Below are positions 24,801 through 34,520 of a DNA stretch of 64,000 bases, in pieces. The translations under genes were made by a program, and so were the position numbers. How positions within the stretch are numbered: position 1 is the stretch's first letter; each line of letters starts with the position of its first letter. This stretch comes from Ciona intestinalis (Eukaryota; Chordata; Ascidiacea; Phlebobranchia; Cionidae), in the NCBI RefSeq assembly GCF_000224145.3, contig NC_020166.2:5031880-5095879 (forward strand), in the 5' to 3' direction. The notes under the pieces were generated by a model. The model was not told where the DNA came from and did not search any database. It saw nothing but the letters and a program-made list of their open reading frames with translations.

Positions 24801-25354
24801 ATATTTGTAGCGTGTAAACATAACTTGAGTGATTAAACGGTATATTAACAAAAGATGGCACTGCACTTTGAGGATCACCACCAGATGTTGAACATGTCAC
24901 ATTGCCACGATGTGGAACAACCCCACCCACACTTGTGTATTTAATTATTGCTCCAATGATTAAACCTGTAAAAACATAATATACAACTTTCAAAATTATG
25001 AACAGAAAGTCTATACAACCATGGCATTTTTAAAACATACATATACAATAAACATATATATATAGCACAGCACATATTTACCACATATACAGATTTTGTT
25101 GGAAAATAAGAAACTACTTGTAATATATATTGTATATATGTGTATGTGTGTTATAAAACAGTTATACAAATGAACGAAGTGATAGAATCAAGCAAAAATA
25201 ACCTACCATATACTATGGCTAATCCAGTCTCGTGCAGAAAACGAATTCTTTTATGTTTAAAAATCCATATGGTGAAAATGGTAAGCATTAGCAAAGCAAT
25301 AAATAAAAGAAGATTTGCGCTGTCCGTTTTGTGTTTTTCCTCCGCCGAAGTCAT
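18847..25354 (-). CDS. SLC9A6/7/9: Endosomal/Golgi Na+(K+)/H+ exchanger, NHE6/7/9 type
   Basis: Organellar cation/proton antiporter that alkalinises endosomes or trans-Golgi. The 14 coding exons have consistent phases: 25207-25354, 24757-24965, 24384-24461, 23991-24067, 23716-23937, 23167-23443, 22837-23004, 22407-22518, 22056-22209, 21579-21642, 20749-20790, 19719-19807, 19424-19529, 18847-19095. They encode 664 residues, against about 645-725 in human NHE6/7/9. The start Met at 25354 follows an in-frame TAA four codons upstream. The N-terminus [20 protein letters not shown] matches human [20 protein letters not shown]. Family signatures include [51 protein letters not shown] and [11 protein letters not shown]. 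The cytosolic tail keeps [12 protein letters not shown] and [11 protein letters not shown], like human SAWLFRMWYNFD and DSDLILND. One pre-duplication orthologue is likely, but which human paralogue is closest cannot be told by eye. Confidence 0.95.
19530..19718 (-). other. Probable U12-type (minor spliceosome) intron B
   Basis: A 189-nt intron whose 5' end is GTATCCTTTTTAC, again matching RTATCCTTT. Its 3' end carries AATCTTAACTGC, with the CTTAAC core of the U12 branch site about 15 nt before the AG. Splicing joins WYKFDQ to [15 protein letters not shown], colinear with human [21 protein letters not shown]. No ordinary donor in this exon gives that match. Confidence 0.75.
22519..22836 (-). 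other. Probable U12-type (minor spliceosome) intron A
   Basis: Intron between exons ending at 22837 and starting at 22518. Its 5' end reads GTATCCTTTATG, an exact match to the U12-type GT subtype consensus RTATCCTTT. Upstream of its 3' AG lies ATTCCTTACAAG, close to the U12 branch consensus TTCCTTRAY, with the adenosine about 15 nt from the AG. Splicing here joins FGAF to [14 protein letters not shown], colinear with human VGAFVAIFLGRAANIYPL. Confidence 0.8.
24462..24756 (-). other. Probable GC-AG intron
   Basis: Exon 2 of the exchanger runs in frame to AAG|GCATGA and the next exon begins ATGACATTTGATC. The joined protein [13 protein letters not shown] aligns gap-free with human EMLRKVTFDPEVFF, and the phase is 0 on both sides. 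No GT donor in the exon gives the needed phase, so a GC donor is the simplest reading. A very small missed exon is the alternative. Confidence 0.6.
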
Positions 25355-28300
25355 GGCTGATATTTACAAATAATCTTTTTGGAGCAGGGAGAAGAACCAA
25401 GTTAAAAATTCTGATTCAGTTCAACTTATAGTTTACAACTAACTTTCCATAATTGGAATTGCTCTGTAAACAGTAAAGAATCGTCGTAACGTTACTCACA
25501 ACCAACATACAATAACGCAAACGTTAACTTAACAACTGCGATTGTTATTGAAAGCTGAAGCTGAAAGCTGTCTTATGAGTAGTGCTGCCGAAAAGTAAAA
25601 AGTTTTTAGCAACAAGAGAGTTTAGTTCTAATGAAGGGGCACGCTCAATTTTTATTTAATTGACACAAAATTTGTAAATACCAGAGTCGTATAAACACCG
25701 AGTAGTCCAACTGCCGTCCGTGTGTGTTCAAAATAGAGCAAAAGCGGTGATTTTGGCAATGGATTTAAACGAACTTGTTAGGTTTTCTTTGTGTTTTCCT
25801 TTTGTGGAAAGTGTAAAACAGCTTTTATTTACCTTACCAAACATTTTTTGGAAAAATATATGAATTTAGCCGTATTAAAGGACTAAAATGTCACAAATCA
25901 ACCGCTTCTAATTCTATTTTTTGACTTGTTTGATACAGAATACAAATAACACATGATTTGAACTTTTTTCAACCTTTAAATTTGTTTTTGGGCCCAAGTT
26001 TTTTCTATAATTTACCGAAAAACATACATTTTCCCTATACCCACTGTGTCATTTTGGACCCAAATTGCCGTTCAATTTGTCTCTACTCGGTATTTCTATG
26101 GCTCTGGTAAATACTAAATACGCGCAACTTCAAACCTGGTCAACCTCGTCAACGGTTCAATCAATTTGTTTTTTTGTTTTTTTACGACTGTCGTTACCTC
26201 ACAACTGCGTCCAAGAATACCAGTAGGAAACCAACGACTGAAATGGTTTAGCATAAAAACGACGATTTCATGAAACAAACAATGAATATTATGTTATAAT
26301 TGATAAACCAAACGATTCTATTCCACAAAATTACTAATTATGTTATTATGATATCGAATAAATGAGAACGCAGGGCAATATTAGGCTACTACTAGATAGA
26401 AAGTTTGTTTTTAGCCCAAGCCCCAAAGATATGTTTTACACAACTCTTTTGCACAGGTTTAATTAGCAAAATTCCGATTATTAATACTGGGCTGATTTTA
26501 TTGTTGGTCGTGAACTTTTTATTGTTCCAAATACAGAACTTTTATTTTTTATTGCCTATAGTCCGGGCATTCTACTGCCATTTGTTTCTAATATTGATGC
26601 ATAACTTTATTGATGCGCTCATCCAACCCTGATGGCCCTCTAGTGTTTGCGATATTGGCGTGATATTGCTCAATCGTCGAACAACCATCGATAATACCGT
26701 CACCTTTGCTGCCATCGAGTGATGGGTGGTGGTACAATCATCTAATAAAACCAAAAATAAATCTAACAATATTAAAGGCGTTAAATAAATCTTTTGTTTG
26801 AATCTTTTGTAATCGAAAAAACAAGATGTAATTTGAAAAAATGTCTGTAAAGATATTTCTAATACAGAAATCTGACTCTATCAGCGACTCCATAATAGTC
26901 CAGGTTTGCAACTCAGTTTATTCGACGAAAAAACATTGACGTCACGATACAGATAACAGTGAAAACAGCAAGCAGTGCAGGACACGACTCCTGCACTGGG
27001 TCCGACTGCCTCCTTATGCAATACAGTACCAAGCTTATATATTGGCGAGAATGCCAAATGCGAGAAAAAGCATCACGCGAGAATAACATTAAACACGAGA
27101 AGAAGGTTTAAACTTGGTTTCGTCAGTTACAACATTATACAGCAAGGCTCCGTATTGTCACAGAACAAAGTCTCTCAGCATTGTCCTAACAATGCAGCTT
27201 CCTACTATCAATACGTTTGTGTGCGATTGTCATTGTTAGGCCTATATGTAGGCAAGGAAACGAATAATTTTCCTCCGCTTTGCGCCAACTTTACACGACA
27301 CGCAATCTTTAATAGTGAAATTTAGATATTTATTGAGCACGTTAGTGGTCACATAGATCCTTTTTCGTCGAACAGTTGTTCTTGTTATTGTTTTTTGGAC
27401 GACTATTTTCCGCACTTACCTCAATTTTCAATTCTAGCATTTATTCTTTATTCTCTTGATTGAAATCAAATCATAATATATATTTATAATTTTTAGACTG
27501 AATTTTCAGATTTAAAACCGCACTAAGAGCGATTAATTAACGATTACTTTCCTCATGCACTTTACATAGCGGAAACACTGTCTGGCAGTTTGGCGGGAAA
27601 CGACGGAACGTGTTGTATCCACACAACGATTCACGACTGAATCAAACTATTAGCATTTAAGTGGGGACGCATTAAATGCACTACTCTTATACCGTATTAT
27701 CAATAATTGTAATTGAAACATTATTTTTTAATTCAACATCATATAATTAATATTAACTTTTAACATTACCTAATTACTGCGTGATTACGGTTTGTCAAAG
27801 TTCATGAAAAACACGTTTTTAAGCGATGACAATGTTAACTAGTGTAAGTTTACAATAAACACATGGTACAGAAGTTGTACAAAGCGTTTTTATACATATT
27901 CTTCACCAATCACTCGATCCTCATACGTCATAAGTTTCATTAGTTATAATACATTTATGAATACATTCTGCCAACTGCTCCACAGTCACCAATGGCGACT
28001 AGAACCCGTTTTGTTGATTTCTTCAGATTTGTTTTTGGTCGAGCCTAGTCCGTTGTAGTAAAGGTATTAATTAATATAGCAGGGTGGGGGTAGATGGGCC
28101 ACCTTTTTATTTTGTTTTCTTTTTTCATTTGTTAGTAAACAAAGAACATTTAATGAATTATAAAACCGTATCTTCACGACTTTCACAGACCGTTGTTAAT
28201 TGTTTAAAACATGATCAGGCTATTTGGATATTATGTGTTAAAGGTGTCCCATCTTCCCCGACTCCACTATTTTATGCTAATTAGTTTATAACGTGCTCAT

Positions 28301-29144
28301 TCATTAGATCTGTGATCTCTTGTATACATTATAAATCTGTGCTCGAACACTCTCAACCGCTACAACTTTACCACCATAGACATCTTGTAACATAACTTTT
28401 ATTCCTTCGACTACATTTCTCAATACTAAGGTTCTTTAATCAAGGTGTAAATGGGGCGTGTTTAAAGTGAAATGGGGTGTGTTTTATTTTCTTTTATTCT
28501 CATTTTTACACTTGGGATTCGATAACAATAAATCTAGTTTGCTCCCCCTCCCAAATTCTAGTTTTTCGTCTCTGCCCGTTAGTATTCCACCAGCCAATGA
28601 AATGTCGCAAGCATGGAAGCAATTCCTTCTCTACCATTTTTGTTACGCAGTTGTAAATTTCTGACATAAAAATTACACTAAAGAATCATAAATAACAATA
28701 GTTAGCAACACCAAAATATGTTTACCTACAAGCCAACTTCAAACGATACCAAGTCACAGTGGATTGGGCCCAGTATTAAAACACCTGTATGTATGTGGTA
28801 ATTTAAATAGTGATGGATATCATTAACAGGCTATGAATAAGAAAACATTTTGGAAGAAAACTGTACAACATGATTGAAACATCGGTAGCTGTAGATAATG
28901 ATTTTTGAATGATAAAATTGATTGTAGTTTGCACGTATGAATCATTAATCTAGTATGGTAGTTTAATAAAATAAGCTGAAGTATATCGTACAGTTTGTCT
29001 CATGAAATCAGTTTTAGGTTTATATACCACTTACGTGCTCAACAACCTTTCGACGAAACAGGGATCTCACTACACATGGGGATTTCCCGTAGTGTGTGTG
29101 TGTACGTAGTTAAGATATTGACCTAACAATAGCATATTCAAAAT
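25355..29144. other. Intergenic region between divergent exchanger and GAS2 genes
   Basis: About 3.8 kb that should contain the upstream regions of the exchanger (minus) and GAS2 (plus). Apart from one MITE (28079-28268) I see no gene. Around 26970-27000 there is a 10-bp perfect hairpin and near 26945-27330 a less AT-rich stretch without recognisable coding content. A CRE-like TGACGTCA is at 26938-26945. No TATA box or RNA gene could be assigned. Confidence 0.5.
28079..28268. mobile_element. MITE, copy 1
   Basis: About 190 bp bounded by imperfect inverted repeats of about 28 bp: the left end has GGTGGGGGTAGATGGGCCAC, and the reverse complement of the right end has AGTCGGGGAAGATGGGACAC (about 22 of 28 positions agree). 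The interior carries TTAGTAAACAAAGAA, shared with the copies near 40157 and 44880. There is no coding capacity. AT-rich flanks prevent a clear target-site duplication call, though TA is possible. Confidence 0.65.
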
Positions 29145-32100
29145 ATGAATGGAAATATTGTGACGTCATGTGATACGTCACCATTAGCAGCGAAAATCGC
29201 GGAGGAACACGAAAAATGTTTAGTTCCTTTAAAAGATGATTTAGCCAACTGGTTGTCCAAGTTGTTTGGTGAGTTTGTTTTGTTGTTTAGTCGGTTTTGT
29301 AAATGTATTGTCTTGATCTTGATGCTAGTGAAGAGTCTTCCCCCCACCTTATTTGCTAACCACTAACCCCTATACTCACTAACCCCTACCCATCAACCCC
29401 TAACCACCAACCTCTTACACACTGCTCATTGCCTAGTCCCTTATTTTTTGCTGGTTTGTTCATTCATGCTTGGTAACTTAACAGTGAGCATTGATGTAGA
29501 AATACATTCTATTGTACTTGCTCATAGATGTATATATATATTATTCTATATTCTCAGACAAACAATTTAATGCTGAGAATTTGTTCGAAACTCTGCAAAC
29601 TGGGTCTCTACTTTGTCAGTTGGCTGCCTTTATTCATAAATTTGCTGCCGAGCGAAATGTTCGCCCCAAATCTGCAAAACATCGGAGTGGAGAAGGCCCA
29701 ATATCCGCCCAATTGGCAATACGGGGTACCTCTATGCATGCCTGCTTTTGTCTAATGTTTAGCGCCCACACTGTCCGGCAAAAATCCCCCCAAAAATAAT
29801 CATCCACAAAGTAACATACATGGTAACTCGTAAGCTGGCACGAGGTGTCAAACCCGTGTTATAACGACTGACGTTTTCCGGCCACGCGAGGATGAAGTAA
29901 AGTAAGTTACATTTAATCACTGGTTCTTTTGGTGCATGAATACTGAATAAAAGTCTAATAAAGATTTTTGGTAATTTTTTTGAACTAACATTTTCACTTT
30001 GTTGACTTTGGTCATCTTTATCAGGTTATTTATATGAAAGTAAAATAGTTTAGTTTTGAAATATATTAGACTTTGGTACATAAAGTATATTAAATTTATA
30101 ATATAGCCTACTTCGCAATACCATATTACATAAAATATTTGAATCCTACATCAATAATTGTTTGTAAAAGTATTAGNNNNNNNNNNNNNNNNNNNNNNNN
30201 NNNNNNNNNNNNNNNNNNNNNNNNNNTAGTCCCTTATTTTTTGCTGGTTTGTTCATTCATGCTTGGTAACTTAACAGTGAGCATTGATGTAGAAATACAT
30301 TCTATTGTACTTGCTCATAGATGTATATATATATTATTCTATATTCTCAGACAAACAATTTAATGCTGAGAATTTGTTCGAAACTCTGCAAACTGGGTCT
30401 CTACTTTGTCAGTTGGCTGCCTTTATTCATAAATTTGCTGCCGAGCGAAATGTTCGCCCCAAATCTGCAAAACATCGGAGTGGAGAAGGCCCAATATCCG
30501 CCCAATTGGCGTTACGGGGTACCTCTATGCATGCCTGCTTTTGTCTAATGTTTAGCGCCCACACTGTCCGGCGCCACACTGTCCGGCGCCACACTGTCCG
30601 GCAAAAATCCCCCCAAAAATAATCATCCACAAAGTAACATACATGGTAACTCGTAAGCTGGCACGAGGTGTCAAACCCGTGTTATAACGACTGACGTTTT
30701 CCGGCCACGCGAGGATGGAGTAAAGTAAGTTACATTCAATCACTGGTTCTTTTGGTGCATGAATACTGAATAAAAGTCTAATAAAGATTTTTGGTAATTT
30801 TTTTGAACTAACATTTTCACTTTGTTGACTTTGGTCATCTTTATCAGGTTATTTATATGAAAGTAAAATAGTTTAGTTTTGAAATATATTAGACTTTGGT
30901 ACATAAAGTATATTAAATTTATATTATAGCCTACTTCGCAATACCATATTACATAAAATATTTTAATCCTACATCAATAATTGTTTGTAAAGTTATTAAA
31001 CAAAGGTTAATTGTTCCAGGTCACAGTTTACCGATTCCCGAACCCCCACTTTTTCGAGCCAGCGCACAACCAGGTTCGTTCTTAGCAAGGGACAATGCTT
31101 CAAACTTTATCGATTGGTGCAAACGTCTCGGTGTCGATGATTCATGTTTGTTCAAATCCGAGGGTTTAGGTGAGTTTATAGTTACCTTTGTGATGTCATG
31201 AATGTAACTATTTTATTCTTGTGTGGTAGAGCAACATCAGTAGCTAGTAATAACATGGGTGTTCTGTTTCATGCAGCTTGTGCCTGTATTGTTACCGCAT
31301 TTTTTTTCTGTAAAGATGACAATTTGGACTAACCATTTGTGACCAACTGATTGGTGCAACATGTAATTATTGTCAAGTTTTTTGGCCCAGAACACCCACA
31401 ATGGTTGCAGCATCAAGCCTCAAATTTTGCAATTTCTGGTTATGAAATCTCTAACTATTATGCCTACATGATTTTTTCTCACATTCTTTTTATACCAAAA
31501 ATTTTTTTTATTCTTTGTTTTAGTTCTCCAAAAACAGCCAAGGAACGTCGTTCTGTGTTTGCTTGATGTTGCACGTAAAGCTGCAAGGTTTGAATATTTG
31601 TAATGAATTAATTTGGTTCATCATCAGTGTTAGGTAAGCTGGGTAGTCTACACGTGTGTATGACACAATAAGCGGTGCAGCCAGATGTTGCAAGGACTGT
31701 GGTTGGCACACATGTCTCTCACCTGGAGGTAATAAGTTCAACAAAAGTTGCTGCTACCTTTGTGGGCGTATGTGTTTTAGATAAAAAACTTAACAACAAT
31801 TGCTTCAACCCAGTGGTCACTAATGGGTTGTCTAAATTATCAGCCATACATAAAAACCAATCACCCACAAAGTTACATGGTGACTCAAAAGCAGGCACGT
31901 GGTGTATCACCGTGTATGAAATAGAACATCTGTGTTATAACTACTGTCCAAGATAAATTTAATCCATAGACACGGGATTCCTCCTCCTGAACTTATCAAG
32001 TTGGAAGATGAGATTGATAGACAGGAAGTGATGCGTGATGAACAGGAAGTGATGTCATCAATATCAATCAACTTAAACAAGAGAGCTAAGGTTTGCATGC

Positions 32101-33811
32101 TGTGGCGTTTATTTCATGATCCATCAATAAACCATTGGTATCATATACAGGTACTAAAACTCGATGATGCGGTACATGCAGTCGTGGATGGGCAACCGTT
32201 TAATGGACAGGTGAACATCAAGAGAATCGGGGAGGGAAGATATAAAATTGATGGAAAAATTGTCTTTATTAGGGTGAGTGTGGTGTTATAACTATCCAGG
32301 TATAACTTAGCATGAAAGTAATTAGACATCAGGTTCATATATGTGATATTTGTAAAATGATCTTTGTCACACCATTTGTCACTTTGTCACAACAATAGCT
32401 TTAACATATTGAAGCAATTTTGATTAACCATGATAATCATGAAACTAAAACCGGCGCCGTGGCGTAGTGGTTAGCNNNNNNNNNNNNNNNNNNNNNNNNN
32501 NNNNNNNNNNNNNNNNNNNNNNNNNNNNNNNNNNNNNNNNNNNNNNNNNNNNNNNNNNNNNNNNNNNNNNNNNNNNNNNNNNNNNNNNNNNNNNNNNNNN
32601 NNNNNNNNNNNNNNNNNNNNNNNNNNNNNNNNNNNNNNNNNNNNNNNNNNNNNNNNNNNNNNNNNNNNNNNNNNNNNNNNNNNNNNNNNNNNNNNNNNNN
32701 NNNNNNNNNNNNNNNNNNNNNNNNNNNNNNNNNNNNNNNNNNNNNNNNNNNNNNNNNNNNNNNNNNNNNNNNNNNNNNNNNNNNNNNNNNNNNNNNNNNN
32801 NNNNNNNNNNNNNNNNNNNNNNNNNNNNNNNNNNNNNNNNNNNNNNNNNNNNNNNNNNNNNNNNNNNNNNNNNNNNNNNNNNNNNNNNNNNNNNNNNNNN
32901 NNNNNNNNNNNNNNNNTTTTTTGGGATTTTTTCATTATTTTTATGAATGAATGAATGAATGAATGTAAACTTTATCCTCGCGTGGCCGGAAAATGACAGC
33001 CGTTATCACACGGGTTTAACACCTCGTGCCAGGTTACGAGTTTCCATGTATGTTACTTCGTGGGTAATTATTATTTGGGGAGGATTTTTTTTTTATGTAT
33101 GGCTGATAATTTGGACAACCCATTAGTGACCACTGGGTTGGAACAATTGCCATTAAGTGTCTTGCCCAAGGACACATACTCTCACAATGGTAGCAATGCA
33201 AGTCTTGAATCCATAACCTCTGGGTTACAGGCAGGCGCACTAACCACTATGCCTCGGCGCCGGACAAAATCTTAATACAAGGATAATTTTATATGATTTG
33301 GTTTTGTTAATCTGTGAAATCCAAACACAACCGCCATATCTTGTTTAATATTAAATCCAGGTTCATCACAAGTGTTTTCAATAGTAAACAATATCCAATA
33401 TACATATTACATAATCTTTACTTGGAATGAAGCATTACAGTAAAAATATTTATTGCTTCAAATTAAAGTGTTCTGTAAGGGTGAGCAATCTCATCAAAGA
33501 AGGTAAACGGCCTAAAAGTTATCTTAGTTTTATATTAAGGCATGTTACACTCATGTTATAACTCTACAGTGAGCATGAGTTATTTATATACACAGATGTT
33601 GCACGGAAAGCATGTGATGGTTCGGGTTGGAGGAGGTTGGGACACACTTGAGCATTACATTGTATCACATGACCAAAGTCGACATTTTGGGGGTGACGTC
33701 AACTCGAATCCGCGACCTAAATCTGCCAAACCACGCAGAGGAGTTTCCCCAGGACTAAAAATAAATAGTGGCCTTCTCAATCCAGTACCCTCAAAATTTG
33801 GACGAAAATAA
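29145..33811 (+). CDS. GAS2: GAS2 (growth arrest-specific 2), CH and GAR domain cytoskeletal linker
   Basis: Actin- and microtubule-associated protein. Exons 29145-29268, 29558-29725 (second assembled copy at 30351-30518), 31020-31169, 31524-31587, 31970-32090, 32151-32273 and 33596-33811 give 321 residues with consistent phases; human GAS2 has 313. The calponin-homology domain spans about residues 20-180: [45 protein letters not shown] and [20 protein letters not shown] match human LKEDLALWLTNLLG-type blocks. The GAR (GAS2) domain spans about 212-275 with [14 protein letters not shown] and [18 protein letters not shown]. The GAR cysteines expected from human CKCPNKFC are absent. Introns 2, 4 and 6 hold SINE copies, and intron 6 also holds a 441-N gap. 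The tail after GAR is short and basic, as in GAS2 rather than GAS2L proteins. Confidence 0.93.
29434..30176. repeat. Near-identical tandem segment, copy A (contains GAS2 exon 2)
   Basis: The 743 bases here recur at 30227-30999 with a few substitutions and a 30-bp insertion. Copy A ends exactly at the 50-N gap. It contains GAS2 exon 2 at 29558-29725 and a SINE 3' fragment. The geometry (two overlapping ends meeting at a gap) suggests unmerged allelic contigs rather than a real duplication. Confidence 0.85.
29785..29915 (+). mobile_element. SINE 3' fragment in GAS2 intron 2 (also at 30608-30740)
   Basis: Matches the 3' half of the window's tRNA-like SINE family: CCACAAAGTAACATACATGG, CTGGCACGAGGTGT, then CCGGCCACGCGAGGAT. 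The tRNA-like head is missing. The same fragment is present in the second assembled copy at 30608-30740. Confidence 0.75.
30177..30226. other. Assembly gap (50 N)
   Basis: Fifty undetermined bases separating the two near-identical copies of the GAS2 exon 2 region. Confidence 0.98.
30227..30999. repeat. Near-identical tandem segment, copy B (second GAS2 exon 2)
   Basis: Begins exactly at the right edge of the gap. The exon copy at 30351-30518 differs from copy A in coding by Ile to Leu near its end (QLAIRG against QLALRG). It has two extra 15-bp units of CGCCACACTGTCCGG after the exon. Its 168-bp exon is a multiple of three, so inclusion of both copies would keep frame but would duplicate part of the CH domain. 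Confidence 0.85.
31716..31957 (+). mobile_element. tRNA-like SINE, diverged head, in GAS2 intron 4
   Basis: Carries the family body: a GGGCGTATGTGT block, TGCTTCAACCCAGTGGTCAC, TAATGGGTTGTCTAAAT, CACCCACAAAGTTACATGG and GCAGGCACGTGGTGTAT. The head is degenerate compared with the intact copies at 32927-33263 and 42622-42922. Confidence 0.75.
32450..32475 (+). mobile_element. SINE head entering the 441-N gap
   Basis: CCGGCGCCGTGGCGTAGTGG is the intact tRNA-like 5' head of the SINE (A-box-like TGGCGTAGTGG), followed at once by the gap. A full-length copy (about 340 bp) would fit in the missing 441 bases. Confidence 0.75.
32476..32916. other. Assembly gap (441 N) in GAS2 intron 6
   Basis: A run of 441 undetermined bases flanked on the left by a plus-strand SINE head and on the right by a complete minus-strand SINE, so an inverted SINE pair probably caused the gap. 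Confidence 0.97.
32927..33263 (-). mobile_element. Full-length tRNA-like SINE with (ATTC)n tail
   Basis: Read on the minus strand it starts CCGGCGCCGAGGCATAGTGG, with an A-box-like start, a degenerate B box (GGTTATGGATTCAAG), and the body with AACCCAGTGGTCACTAATGG. Next come an A-rich stretch, CTGGCACGAGGTGT and CCGGCCACGCGAGGAT, ending in ATTC repeats (plus strand GAAT repeats at about 32945-32967). It is the least decayed complete copy in the window. Confidence 0.85.
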
Positions 33812-34520
33812 ACATGTTTAACCTAGGTCTCAGTCTCATCACCCAGCTTAATCAAAGAAGCATTGTTATTTTACAATGTATGTTGTCATTTTATTCTGTC
33901 ACTTCCTTTCTTTTTTATATTTCTTTTCAATGTTTTTGCAGCTATCTTCATATTAGTTTGCACTGTGTTTTATTTTGGGCCAAACTAGTTCATATTTGTC
34001 AGCATGGTGCTTTGATTTTAACCTACTTTATAATAATGTTGTAATATATGGGTTTGCAACACAGTATTCTGTACTCTTTTGGATACATCACTATTTCAAA
34101 ATGGCAAACTAGCATTCAAATTGAGTCAACGGACTCTGATCACCCTATCACTGTTCAAGCGAAAACTGTGTCCGTTCATTAGAGTTGGGCTTTCTTGTTA
34201 TTTAAAAAATCGGTATGCGTTAATATAAATTATATCACGCAAGGATTTTACTAGTTTTTTTTAATAACAAATGGTGGTCCATATAAAACATTTAAAAAGT
34301 GTTCCGCCTTGCATTTTGCCAACACTTTACGTAATATTGCAATGATAGTAATGTCCATTAATGTCCATTGCCAGCTCCTGTCGAAGTTCGAATTCGTAGA
34401 GAATTGTAAAAAAATGGTAAACGAGAGAGCGTAAAGAAAAACCAAACAAAGTCATGTGATCACTTGCTGCTGGCGGGGAAGGCAATCAAGTTCGAAACTC
34501 GTGTTGGGATTTCTTGCAAG
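33812..34520. other. Intergenic between GAS2 and SUMF1
   Basis: About 700 bp between two plus-strand genes. It should hold the GAS2 3' UTR and the SUMF1 promoter. An AATAAA overlaps the GAS2 stop codon, but I cannot say that it is the polyadenylation signal. No gene or repeat is recognised. Confidence 0.5.

Noticed and set aside
26973-26998. Perfect 10-bp hairpin with a 6-nt loop
   Set aside because: About one such hairpin is expected by chance in 64 kb, and no function or transcript is indicated.
26921-27372. 12-bp perfect inverted repeat (TTCGACGAAAAA) 450 bp apart, as ends of a transposon
   Set aside because: A 12-bp match at such spacing is expected by chance in a window this size, with no longer ends or target duplication.
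30351-30518. Tandem or mutually exclusive duplicate GAS2 exon
   Set aside because: Near identity including intron sequence, and the gap geometry, favour unmerged alleles. Kept only as a possibility in the findings.
32471-32946. ORFs that run through the N gap on both strands
   Set aside because: They consist of undetermined bases and are artefacts.
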